A stretch of DNA of 64,000 nucleotides from Gavia stellata (taxonomy: Eukaryota; Chordata; Aves; Gaviiformes; Gaviidae). Where the stretch lies: NCBI RefSeq assembly GCF_030936135.1, contig NC_082603.1, forward strand, positions 17,080,880 to 17,144,879, read 5' to 3'. The notes under the pieces were generated by a model that saw only the letters and a program-made list of their open reading frames with translations, had not been told where the DNA came from and searched no databases. Positions 49,101 through 59,700 of the stretch are shown here, piece after piece; within the stretch, counting starts at the first letter, position 1; every line of letters starts with the position of its first letter. The position numbers and the translations under genes were made by a program.

Positions 49101-51258
49101 GAAACAATGATCAAAGGCAAATTGTTCAAAGCAAAATTCCTGTTGTAATAGACGGTGTGGGGTAAACAACTAAAATAAGTACATGGTTATTTTTTCTTAT
49201 AAAAGTATTCTGTTGCTTTTAGGTGAAACCAAGTAGTAATCAGGTGAACCTAGCTTCCTGTTGTGTGATGCCACCTGATCTCACTGCATTTGCAAAACAG
49301 TTTGACATACAGCTGTTAACTCACAATGACCCAAAAGGTAAGGCTTTGCCAGATAAGTTAACAGTAAGACTTCTAAATGTGTTTATTCAGGACAAAGTTT
49401 GGAATACTATTTCTCTGAACATCAAAGCTTATTACATTTGAATCCTGAACAAAGGATTCTAAAAGGTTTTTCCTCTATAAAATATTTCTATTAAGTTCTT
49501 GCTTTTGCTTCAAGAAAGGTGGGGAAAAGGCAATCTTCCAGCTTTGGATAGTTTCTTGAAATCATTTTAATCAGAGAAAATAAAGTAAATAGAAGAACAA
49601 ACTGCTGAGAAATTTGTACTACACATGTTCAAAAAATAGCTTATTTCCATAAAACATAGAATGAAATGACAGTTGTATTGCTGAAGGCCAGTAAATGACA
49701 AATGAAAGTCCACTTGCCCAGAATTAGTCTGTGAAATAGCTTGCATAGAAATGTTGATGGTCAGTTGATTTTTTTGAGTACTTTGGTAGTGTTAGACATG
49801 TAAAATTACTACGCTTTAAGCAAGGTTCTTTCAAAGTAGTGGCTTCTTAAAATAACATTATTACAAAAAGAGTTGGTGTAAAGTCTTTACTTGTTTTGTG
49901 CAGCGATTCATTTACTAAGTGATTGAAGGACTTGGAGGCTTTCCTTTAGACCCTAGAACTCTGAGTTACCAGCTCCCTAGAATATTCTGGGATATTATAT
50001 TAGTTTCTCTCAAACATCATCTAATCTTCTTCACTATAATGACACTTTAAATATCTTGCTGGAATTGTAAGCGAGAAGTCTTAAACAATATTTAGTACAT
50101 TCCTTCCCTACATTCTTCCTTATGACTAGCTAGCTATTCGTGATGATCATACTTTTTCTTCCTTTTTCTTCCTCCCCATTCCCCACCTCCACCCCTCCCC
50201 CCTGCAAAAAAAAGTGTATGAAATGCTATTTATGAAGTACATGATTTATAGTACCACTGTTACATGCTTAAGCACTGATGAAATTCATTAGCTATATCAG
50301 TACTGCTTTGGGAACATACAACATGAACTGCCATTCAATCTGACAATTTCCCTGTCTGTGAAGTTCAAAGTGCAACTTAAAATTTAATAAATACCCTCTG
50401 TCGAGAGTCATGAAATGAAGGAAAAGAGGGTTTGGATAGAAAATAAAGCAAGTAGTGATTCCCTTACTGTTTGCTAAGCTTGACTTTTCTGTAACAGTCA
50501 GCTGAAGAGTATTGAGATTATCTTTTTGGGAACACCCATCAACAAAGAGATTGTTCCCTTGACTGACAAATCCTAGGAGGATTTGTACTTGCCTTCCTTT
50601 TCTCCTTTGTGGCATTTAAGCCTATTTTTCTTAATGCTTTCTGTGTTTGTGGTTATTATGAGCCCAGTTATGATAGATACTATAAATGTTGAGCTTCCAG
50701 TGACTGCAGAGGTAACAGAATGCTCAGTATTTAGCTGATTTCAGCCTTATGCTTTACTCAACTCTGGTTTGTCTAGCTAGCTTCTCAAATTTAATTTTCA
50801 TTTTTCCCTGTTAATGGCTCTGCTGAACAGCTCCACTTGATATTGTAGAAATCTCAGTTAATTAGTTTTGTGGGAAATACTCGATGTTGCAAAAAAGTGT
50901 GCTGAAGATTTCATCTGTAATATTCAGCTGCTTCTACCTTACGTGCATTCCAGAAGAGTGGATCTGTGGAGTATCTGGCACTGCTTAAGATTTCTGACTG
51001 TAGAAAAAGGCTTCTCTTACTAAGTGTTGCTTTTTGCAGCTGTTTACATGACATTATTTAAGGCATGAATATCCCTTTTTACTTTCAGAATTACTTTGTG
51101 AAGCAAGTTTCCAAGAAGTTCTTCAGGAAAGCATCCAGAACACGAAAGCACACGAGTGGATTCCTTTATGGCTTCTCCGGTATTCAGTCATTGTTAAAAG
51201 CAGAGGAATTATCAAGTCCAAAGGCTATATCATGCAAGCTAAAAGAAATGCCTCTTAA
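40033..51258 (+). CDS. GCLM: GCLM, glutamate-cysteine ligase modifier subunit, complete, 7 exons, 271 aa
   Basis: GCLM binds the catalytic subunit GCLC in the cytosol, lowers its Km for glutamate and eases feedback inhibition by glutathione; the complex makes gamma-glutamylcysteine, the rate-limiting step of glutathione synthesis. Exons: 40033-40152, 43156-43221, 44884-44968, 45716-45772, 47235-47437, 49223-49337, 51089-51258. They sum to 816 nt, or 271 residues (human 274). The start MGTDGARVLLQRAATL, the block TGNLLNWGCLRKKCP, the aldo-keto-reductase-like core (GVAQLDSVIIAPPPIEDG, KKIVAIGTSDLDKTLLEQLY), VNLASCCVMPPDLTAFAKQF and the C-terminus HEWIPLWLLRYSVIVKSRG all match mammalian GCLM. 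All introns are GT-AG. It is probably NRF2-regulated through the ARE at 39953. It appears intact. Confidence 0.98.
42217..42232 (+). repeat. Poly-G tract (G16)
   Basis: This is a run of sixteen G in GCLM intron 1. The length is prone to sequencing error. Confidence 0.85.
43156..43221 (+). CDS. GCLM: GCLM exon 2
   Basis: The acceptor is ATTTTGTAG and the donor AATCAG|GTAGGA. It encodes VRDCIQKTLTEWSSKIGEDL and then NQ, phase 0 at both ends. Confidence 0.96.
44884..44968 (+). CDS. GCLM: GCLM exon 3
   Basis: The acceptor is CTTACTACAG and the donor ATCAG|GTAAGA. It encodes EILEVLECTVAQAVEKINPE and then ERDELKVS. Confidence 0.96.
45716..45772 (+). CDS. GCLM: GCLM exon 4
   Basis: The acceptor is TTTGAAAATAG and the donor CCTGG|GTAAGT. 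It encodes AKLFIVGSNSSSIRDAVHL, against human AKLFIVESNSSSSTRSAVDM. Confidence 0.96.
45885..46020 (+). repeat. TA/CA microsatellite followed by CR1 3' end
   Basis: GTGTGTATATATATACACAT and a further TATATATATAT run straight into TTTAGGGACATGGTTTAGTG, the last ~100 bases of CR1, ending TCCAACCTAAATGATTCTAT. It is a strongly 5'-truncated insertion on the sense strand of GCLM intron 4. Confidence 0.92.
47235..47437 (+). CDS. GCLM: GCLM exon 5
   Basis: The acceptor is CTTTTTCCTCAG and the donor GCACAG|GTGAGA. It encodes CSALGVAQLDSVIIAPPPIE, LQPYWQELENLV and KKIVAIGTSDLDKTLLEQLY. It is the longest exon and the core of the AKR-like fold. Confidence 0.98.
47715..48259. mobile_element. Solo LTR of an endogenous retrovirus
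   Basis: The block starts TGTCATGGTTTAACCC and ends CAGCCAAAAACAGGGCA, that is TG...CA. It has the CACTCGCTCACTCCCCCCCA, GATGGGGGAGAGAATTGGAG and GTGGGTTGAGGTAAAAATGA blocks of LTRs common in Neoaves. Five bases on each side (GTTTT before, GTTCT after) look like a target-site duplication with one change. No internal retroviral genes are present. It is about 545 bp, in GCLM intron 5. The LTR family name is not asserted. Confidence 0.85.
49223..49337 (+). CDS. GCLM: GCLM exon 6
   Basis: The acceptor is TTGCTTTTAG and the donor AAAAG|GTAAGG. It encodes VKPSSNQVNLASCCVMPPDL and TAFAKQFDIQLLTHNDPK, almost identical to mammalian GCLM. Confidence 0.98.
51089..51258 (+). CDS. GCLM: GCLM exon 7 and stop
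   Basis: The acceptor is TTTTACTTTCAG. It encodes LLCEASFQEVLQESIQNTKA, HEWIPLWLLRYSVIVKSRGI and a C-terminal KGYIMQAKRNAS, with stop TAA at 51256-51258. Confidence 0.98.
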
Positions 51259-53680
51259 AACACTTTCTTTTTCTTTTTTTTTTAATAGTTCACTGTTTTA
51301 ATTTCTTGGGGATGGGGGGGAAAGCTCTTTTTTCATAGAAACAATTTCGCAACATTTGTAACAAAGACCAAAAGTTGTAATTATTCAGTGTGATGTCAGC
51401 AGGAGTGTCTGCAGTGTTCTAACACTATTTTTCTTTCTTAACCTATTGACCAGTTCATTTAAAATATGAAATATTTTGGGATTGTTGTTTTGAATTGAAA
51501 TTATCTATAGAGAAATGGTTTAAAATACTTCTCTTTGTATGACCAGTTCACTGTAAAATTATCATTATATTTTAGCTGCCATTAGGTAGTATAGAGAAAC
51601 TTATATATTTTTATTTTTTTAAAAAATGAATTTCTTTCAAGTAATAGTTACTTATCTGGTAGGTTTATGGATTTCAAGCATTCAAGGACTAGTTATTACA
51701 GAAAATTGTGATCTTTTATGAAAAATTACCCAAAAAAATTAAACTGGTATCTCATTTCTTGGTATGTATATATAGGCAAGTCAGCTGTTTAATTTGTGTG
51801 GATGGGAAAATTGGTTTATTTTTAATATAGTGTGAAAGACCTCTGATTTAAAAAAAAATGCATCTTCCAAATTACTTTGACTGTTACTTGAATACCTTCT
51901 GGCTTCTTTGTGCCTCAATATGCTTTGTTTAGTGTTTGCACAAGTGTGATGGCATCTTTACAGTTTGAAGTAGAAAATAAATTATTGTGTGAATGTTTAA
52001 AATAAGAATTGAAAAAAATCGTTAATGAAAAATTGAATTGTGCCTGTCTTCTCAGCTGCGGCTTGGTTTTTTGATACTTGTGAATTGCACAGTCAGAATC
52101 AGCCAAGTCCGAACAGATAGTAAATGTTGAAGCTGTTCACTATAGGATTGTGTAAAACAGGGTTGCCTTGGAAATTTTTTTGCTTGAGTGCCATTCAGAA
52201 ATGATGCAAGCAAGGGTTAGCTTGAAGTTAGGTATATTTCTGTTTGGCAGTAGCTTAATGCACTAACTTTTGAATCCTAGAGGGATTGCTGCAGCTAAGG
52301 CAAGGCTTCTGGTTTAATGTAGTCTTTCTATCGAAAAGGCGTTTTCATTTCCTTGGCCTTTAAAGCGGAATAGATAGTAAAAGCTCAACTTGTAGTTCAG
52401 CAGGAGCTTGATACTGAGTGTCTAAAATACTAATTTTCCTTTGGATTTTGGGCAGGAACAGGTGCTTCATACCAGTACTACTCATTAACTTAGTTGTACA
52501 TATTTTGAGCTTTGGACTGTAAGGGAATGAATTTTCACCAACAGCTTTCAAATTTTGTTACATAGGCAGCTAGAGGAATTTGAATGCTTGTAGGTGGTGT
52601 CTAGAGCGTCAGCTTCCTATAATCCATTCCACTAAGTTAAAAGATGAATCTTTTTCAAGATACCTTTTGAGTCCTCAAATATCTTATCTGTAGGTGGCAG
52701 ATGCTGGGAAATCCTCCTGGACTACTTCAGCTCTTTTGATAAATCAGAGGCGGGGAGTGGGGACTGGAACTAATAATGCATCAATAAAAGTTTGAGGTTT
52801 TTTCTCCTAATCAAAATGTAGTCTTTTTTTAGTGTTGGGTCAGTGTGCATCAGAGTTTCAAAATTACGTGAGTTTCATTTTAAACTTCCCTACCAGCTTT
52901 GAGTTGTGTGCTGATGATTAACCACTATCTGTAAATTCTGCCCCTGTGTTTGGCTGTTGACATTCTGTATTGTATTAGACTTGCATGTGTGCTCAGTTTT
53001 ATAAATTGAAATGCTACGGAACAAGAATTGTGCTAAAACAATGTATAGGCTGTTCTAGTGGGGTAATTATTTATTTCCTTTCTCTAAACTGTTAACAACT
53101 TGCTTGCTGTAGAAAAGTACCCTTTAAGACATGATAATCTTATTTTTCTAGAGTCACCGGTAGCTTAACATTTTATCAGGTTATCTCGTTAACTTGTTTT
53201 GTGTCAAAGTGGGAGAGATGGGATTTCCTTCCATGAGAAACTTGAAAGTTGGAATTAAAATTTGAAGTTCTTGTAGGCTTTGAATCTGTGCTTTGTATGA
53301 ATTCTCATCATCTCAATAACAGTCTTTTACACTTTGTCATAACGTGGTCCCAAGTGTCCTATGCTCTGGGATTTCATCACCTCAGGGCACGGATAATCCT
53401 CTCCCCTAACGAGAACGCGCCCTCCCGACACCACGGTGTGCGTTTTAATACGAAGCCCACGCGCAGCACGGTACTGCTCACTTTTCGTCAGTGTCCGGGA
53501 CGCTGCTCTTCGCGGTTTTGTCCGTTCTTAACCTGGCGTTAACCGGCAGCCGCTCCCTCCCCTCCCCTCCCCTCCCGCGCGGGGCGGGGTGGAGGCGGCT
53601 GCGCCCCCGCCCCCTGCCCTGCCCGGCCCAGCGCCGCCGGAAGGGCGGGCGGAAGGGGCGGGCACGGCGCGGCCGACAAG
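51259..53680. other. GCLM 3' UTR and GCLM-DNTTIP2 intergenic region
   Basis: This is AT-rich until about 53380, where the DNTTIP2 CpG island begins. Candidate GCLM poly(A) signals are AATAAA at 51976-51981 and 52783-52788. I see no other gene or clear repeat. Confidence 0.65.
51976..51981 (+). terminator. GCLM: Candidate GCLM poly(A) signal
   Basis: This is an AATAAA 718 bases past the stop, with GT-rich sequence soon after (TTATTGTGTGAATG). A second AATAAA at 52783 with a following TTTTTTCTCC tract could mark a longer form. Confidence 0.4.
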
Positions 53681-53688
53681 ATGGTGGC
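53678..53688 (+). promoter_or_regulatory. DNTTIP2: YY1-type element over the start codon
   Basis: AAGATGGTGGC, close to the YY1 consensus AANATGGCGGC, contains the start ATG itself (53681). YY1 sites at or just after the start are common in housekeeping and ribosome-biogenesis genes. Confidence 0.6.
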
Positions 53689-53785
53689 CACCAGGCGGGT
53701 GGCGGCGCGGCGCAGGGAGGCGGGGGCGCGGGCCGGAGGAGGCAGCGGCAGCCCCTCTGGGCCCCAGCCCGCCGACGAGCCAGAG
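53681..53785 (+). CDS. DNTTIP2: DNTTIP2 exon 1
   Basis: It runs from the ATG in AAGATGG. It encodes 35 residues beginning MVATRRVAARRREAG, against human MVVTRSARAK, with the donor CCAGAG|GTGAGG. Arg- and Ala-rich. Confidence 0.92.
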
Positions 53786-56700
53786 GTGAGGGGGCTCGGG
53801 AGCGCGGGCAGTCGGACGCCACCCGCCGTGCGGGGCTGCGGCAGCCATCTTCCTCCACGCACGCGGTCTCGACATGAGGGCCCCGGTGTCCGCAGCGGGC
53901 GGGCGGTGGAGCCCACTGGCTCCGTGGGGCTCGGTGGAGGCGGATGCGAGGCCCGGGCTGGCGGCAGCGAGCGGCGGCGGGGCGGGGGCAGCAGTGTGCC
54001 CGCGTGCCGCCCCGCCGGTGCCGCAGCGGCGCCCTGCCGCAGCCGGCCCAGCCCCCCTGTCGGGACTGGCAGCCGTTGTGGGTTGTTAAACTACTGAACG
54101 TTGCGAGTTAAAGGTTAGGGTGGCTTTTTTTTTTTTTTTTTTCTTTTTGCACCGCGGTTATTCTGGCGTTCCTCTGTGTTTTTTCCACTAGAGGTGCTAA
54201 CACTTGCGTAAATACCGATCGTTTAGGTAGCATGGTTTACGTTGATCCAACATGGTCCTGTGTTTTGGGAGTATCCTGCGGTTGCGGAGCGTTTTTTCTT
54301 TCCAAAATTTTGAATTGCCTTCCAGGTGACTTGCAGATGATACCTAGCGTTGCAGTTGTGAGGCTAGTCTGTTCCTAAAACTCCTGAAGTTGTTATGGAG
54401 AGACCATTTTGGGGCACAGTCTGCCAGTTGCTAGGCTTCAGTGCTTTATGGTTGAGCAAATCGTTGCATGTTTCTGAACATTGGTTCTGGATTTGCTGCC
54501 CATGACAGCTTGCCAGAACTTTTTAGAATTAGAAGATTTCTTAATGTGTTTGTTTATATTTCTTAACGGATGTGCATGTTTCTTCTCTCTTCTGCCTCGA
54601 TCAAAAGACAGTAGACAAACAGATAAGCAAGGGATGGTTTGTTAACACTTCCACATAGATAGAGCTACACAGAGACATGTAATACGTTGTCAGCTTGAGT
54701 AGATTTGTTTAAAAAGATTGTTAGTGATCGGTATCACGTCCTTTTTATAGGGTTATTTTATCTATCGATAGCATGCTTTTTTTTCTTACTCCTTTTCTAG
54801 ATGACGTCGGCTGAAATTAGTACTCCTGTGTCTATGAGGATGACTAGAAGAAGAACTAAATCAATTTGTAAGCCAGAGGTAATTCAGGAATCTCAGTTTG
54901 AAGAGGTGGAACATGCAGAAACAAAGTCAGATGTCAGTGATAGCTTAGAGAGGCAAATTACTAGAAATGAGAACACAACTGTTCGTTCAGCGCAATCAGC
55001 TGCTGAACCACAAGCTGATGGGGACGTGTCAGAAGCAGAATCAAACTGTTCTGCTGTGTCTGGTTTTCAGACACCTTTGTTTGTAAGAGTAACAAGAAGA
55101 CGACAAATTGTAGTTCCTTATCAACCAGATTCTCCTGACAAAAAAAGACACGACAAGACAGCTTTCCTAAATAAGTTAAGCACGACTGTGGATGAAGATG
55201 ATACCTCTGAAGCTGAGTCTTGTTCCTTTGCTGTTTCTGGTGTCCAGATGCCTAATGTTACCAGAACTACAAGAAGCAGGCAGAGCAAAAGGAAATTGCA
55301 GCCAGATAGAGTTCATGAAGGCCAGAGTGACGATATTTCTGATGCAGAGTTATGCTGCTTAAGTTCACATGCGGAACCATCCATCATTACCAAACGAATT
55401 ACTAGGAGCATGCAAATGAAATCACGAGCAGAAAATACCAAGCAGACTGAGCAAGTAAACAGAATTGTTTCGGAAGATGAGAATTTAATTGAGGACACCG
55501 TTAAATCTGAGCCAGTAATAATTTCTGATTCTAGACCACCTGCAGAACTTGTCTCTGACACAGAACATGCTTCCTCTGTCACTGAGGATAATAAAGAACC
55601 CAGTTCACCTAAAAGCAAATGTTCTTCCAAATCTGCCAGTAGAACCCAGAGTGAAGATGTGAAAGAAGAGGTTTTGAATGATGTGACACCCACCAGTCTT
55701 ACAAAAATGAAGCTAAGTGACACTGAATTGCCTGGAAAAAAACCAGTACAAAATACACAGTCTGTTGGGGTAGATGATTCAGAGGAAGCATGTGGCCAAA
55801 TACAAGAAGACAGTAAAATACTTGTGAGGGAGGGGAAATCAGAGCGTATGGATCTATCTTTGTCTTATTGCATGAGTCCCAAACAAGTTTTAGAATCCCG
55901 AGAGCAAATAACACCAAATGAAAGTAAAAGAAATTCAGAATGCAACATAGCAGATGCTGAGGCAGGTGCACAGCAGTCTTTCACCCATGCTGATAAATTA
56001 AGAAAGGGTAAGCAAGCTAGTGCAACGAGCAGCCCACAAAAGGACATAGATGTTGCACGAAGAACTGATAGCGCTGGTAGATGCAGGATGCTTGAAGGCG
56101 GTGTGGACAGTAGTGAAGACCAAACAGGAGAATATGCTGAGTCTGTATCCCCCAGCAGCAAAAGATCAAGCAGTGGAAATGATTCTGTTGCATTGTTGCT
56201 GAGCAAAGATGAAAGTGATGAATCTGAAAATAGTGATGTTGAGGATGTAGATACAGGTGAAGAGAATGTGTGTTACAAAGAGGCAGATGAGATGACTCCT
56301 TACCCCAACAAATCTTCAAAAAAGAGTTCACTGCATGCTGAAGGGCTTTTTGTAATTGATACTGAGCCTGGCATGAGTTCCAGCCAAAAGTATTACCTAG
56401 ATCAGGTAGACCAGGATAGCGATGCTGAAAGTAAGCACGAAAGAAGTGAAAAAGGTGAAGAATCCTCAGATCTGGAAGAGGCTGAAGAGGAATTCATAGA
56501 TGAAGATGAGAAAGATGAAGATGATGATTTGTTGAAAAATAAGATTGACGTGTAAGTATCTTCTTGGGAATAACTAAAGAATCTGCATTGCATTCAAGCA
56601 TGTGCATAAGATATATACATTAAGTGCTAAATGACGTGGAATAAATGAGGGAGTAGTCTCATCACGTAAGTCATATTGATGCGGAAAGCGGGGTTGCACA

Positions 56701-59700
56701 GATTATAAAATACCAATATAGTCCATAAATTCAGAGTTTGGCGCTTTTTGGTTTTATATACAGCAGAACAGAACTCTGAAATATTTAGGCATCTGGAGGC
56801 CTTGTACATGTTTGGCTTAAAAAACAGAATGTGAAACTGGGTTAAACTGGTCAGGCTGACTTAATTGCTTATTCAGGTCACAGTTTTCTTAATTGTTGAT
56901 TTACTTATTTTTTTAGTTTGAATTTAAATAACAAAAAGTCCAGTAAATCTTTACACGTTGTCCAATTAGATCATGCTTTTTAATCCTAAACAGTCACATA
57001 TACTTTTATGTTTTCGGTTCTTGTTGTGGTGTGGGATGGTGACATTTCAAGTGAAATAAGCTCAGCATAGAATCATAGAATACTTTAGGTTGGATGGGAC
57101 CTCTTGAGCTCTTGTAGTCTAACTGATGCTAAAATCCCTTTATATGCTTCATATGTTTAAAGCGTAATACTCTGTTTAGGTTGGATAAATAAGTCTTAAT
57201 CTTCTAAAACCCTTCAGGTAGGCCAGAAGTCTTACAAAAACTTAGCCAAACATTCAGTGTAAAGACATTGTAGAAGATTAGTCACAGTTTAATAGAAAGT
57301 TTTAAAGGGCTTATATTAATAAGCGTTCAAGCTACAATAAATATCTGTTGTACCTCTATAGATACTGCTATATTTTTCCATAATACTGTATAGCTTTAAA
57401 GCATTATTGTAATCAAAAACCTCCTTTTGAGTCAGTCATAGTACACTGTTTGCAGATACATTCCTTTGGCTGCCTGAATGAAGTAATGACAAAACATGAA
57501 ACACACTAGCTTTGGTATGTTTAGTAACCTTATTCCTAGTAGTTATACAGACAAGGACTTAAACTTTGTACAACGAATTCTAGCTTCTTTGTACTTTTCA
57601 TACTTTTCACTAAGAGCTGACAATATTTTTACCACCCATAAGCTTGTGCTTTTATGGTTGTTTTTTTTTCTCTTTAGCTAGCAAGCTTCTCAATGTATAG
57701 GAGGAGGATGCTGGTCATGAGTTCTTTTGGCAAGGTTAAGCGAATTCGGAATCCAATTTCATAGAAGATAGTAATATCTAAGATAAGAGTACAGCATTAG
57801 AGTTAATATGAAAGATTTGTAGAAGTGATTCCACAGGTATTGTTCTTTTGTAAACTCTCACTTCATATAATGACCTGATTTTTTTTTTCCCCCCCTTCAT
57901 CTTCTGTCACCTCTAAATTATGTATTTCTTCTAGATACCGAGACTTAAAATCATTGCGGAACTGACCTAAGTGGGAAGAATAAGAAAAATATTTTTTCTG
58001 TTTATCTTTCTCAGAGGACAGTAGAAGGTTTAGCTGCATGCTTGTTACAATATTCTAATCATTAACTATTTCTCTTCTAGTTTACATCTTTCCAGCAGCA
58101 TAGACCCTGGTTTGAATATCAAGAAGCTTGGAGGTTTATATATTAGTTTTGATGCAAAAAACCAGAAGCCTAGATCAAGTGTAATTAAGCAACTGAAGGA
58201 GAAAAAGAAGGACCAGGTAATGTCTTTACAATTCTGTAGTTACCTGTGACTACAGTAATACAAAGATGTTAATCGAGTAAGGTTGGTTTACTTGTTTTTA
58301 AAAAGTATTCTGTTTTACAGTTTGCTGAGAGCTTGCTTTTTTTTTTTGGCTAAAGATTGACGTTTGGTTTTAATGCAAGAATTTAAATATACGTGATACT
58401 TCAGAAACTGAAAAGCAGTGCAAATACCAGTGTTATCTTGTAAAATAAAACAAAGTTGATTATGCCTGCAGTTTTGCCTAATGGTACATGAGCTGAAGGT
58501 CTGCTAACAAGATATTTAGTCCATAGCAAGAATGAATTTCAGTAAATAAAGGTCTGTACTCTCCCTAATACAGAATTAGCAGTTTTATTTCAAAAGCACC
58601 TTTTGAGATAAAAGGAATGTGTTATTTTCATTGAGACTGTTTTCTTAGGCTCATCCATGATAGCTCTCTTTATTCTAGAGCATTTGCTATCTTGCTTCTT
58701 CCAGAGCTAGCCAACTGCTTTCTGTTGTTGGCCAGGGTTCTCTTTTAAAGAGCCCTACTACTTTCGTTGTGGATAGAAGAAGCTCAAGTATTGTCTTACA
58801 ATGCTTGCTTAGATTCTGCATGATTCCTTTAGTAGGTTCTGTAAATGCAGTAAAGCAGTAGAATTTGTATCGGTGAGATGACTGTCTAATGTTAAAAAAA
58901 AATTCTTACAGCTCTTGCAGAAGAGTATAATAACTCCAGATTTTGAAAAAAAGGAGTGTGTCCCACCCTTCAGGGAATCGCTTCACCAGCTAAAGAAACA
59001 GCGCAGGGTAAGTGAAGAGCTGATAATGCCTCAAATAACAAAAACAAGCTTTGATAGAAAGCCCCATGCTGGAACTGTGTGCTTATGCAAGACTTACTGG
59101 AAGTGGAGTGATGAACTGCAATTTAGTGTCTTCCTTGAGCCATCCTGAGAAAACCCATTCTTCTAGTCACCAGGACAGTGAAGTGAAAGATAATGTGCTC
59201 AGATAGTACAAATCTGTCATTAATACAGTGCTGATGACCTTCTTATAATAAGGGTCATAAAATATGCTTCTTAAAGGTACAGGGTTATGTTCTAAATGCT
59301 TTATCCATCTTTTGGAGGGGAGAGTTCCCTGCTCTAGCCTGTCCTAATTGCTGAATGCAAATTTATTATTCTTGATATTGCATCCTAGGCAGAGCGAGAG
59401 AAAACAACAGGTGACGGTTGGTTTGGTATGAAAGCCCCAGAAATCACAAGTGAACTGAAAAATGATCTTAAAGTTTTGAAGATGAGAGCTTCGTTGGACC
59501 CTAAGCATTTTTATAAGAAGAATGATAGAGATGGTCTACCCAAATACTTCCAGGTAAGGAAGCAGCAGAAGGTGGCATTGTACTGCTGAAGTTTTGAACA
59601 GCTATTCTTATTCCCTGCCTATTTTGTAGGTAGCCTCTATGTTGATTTAATGTCATAGCTTAATTATTAAAGTATTTTGATTACTTGGCTGCAGTTTACA

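Larger units (their letters stand above)
40153..51088 (+). other. GCLM: GCLM introns
   Basis: The introns are 40153-43155, 43222-44883, 44969-45715, 45773-47234, 47438-49222 and 49338-51088. They hold a T22 tract, a G16 run (42217-42232), a TA/CA microsatellite running into a CR1 tail (45885-46020), a small direct repeat (46622-46694) and a solo LTR (47715-48259). I see no other coding sequence. Confidence 0.8.
53380..54080. promoter_or_regulatory. DNTTIP2: CpG island at the DNTTIP2 promoter
   Basis: This is a GC- and CpG-dense block around exon 1, with GGGGCGGGG Sp1-type sites and an ETS-type CCGGAAGG at about 53637-53644. No TATA box is seen near the start. Confidence 0.85.

Noticed and set aside
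53478-54097. GC-rich open frames around DNTTIP2 exon 1 on both strands
   Set aside because: Same cause. Only 53681-53785 joins in frame to the conserved DNTTIP2 body.
55313-56593. Minus-strand open frames opposite DNTTIP2 exon 2
   Set aside because: Antisense shadows of a long, composition-biased coding exon.
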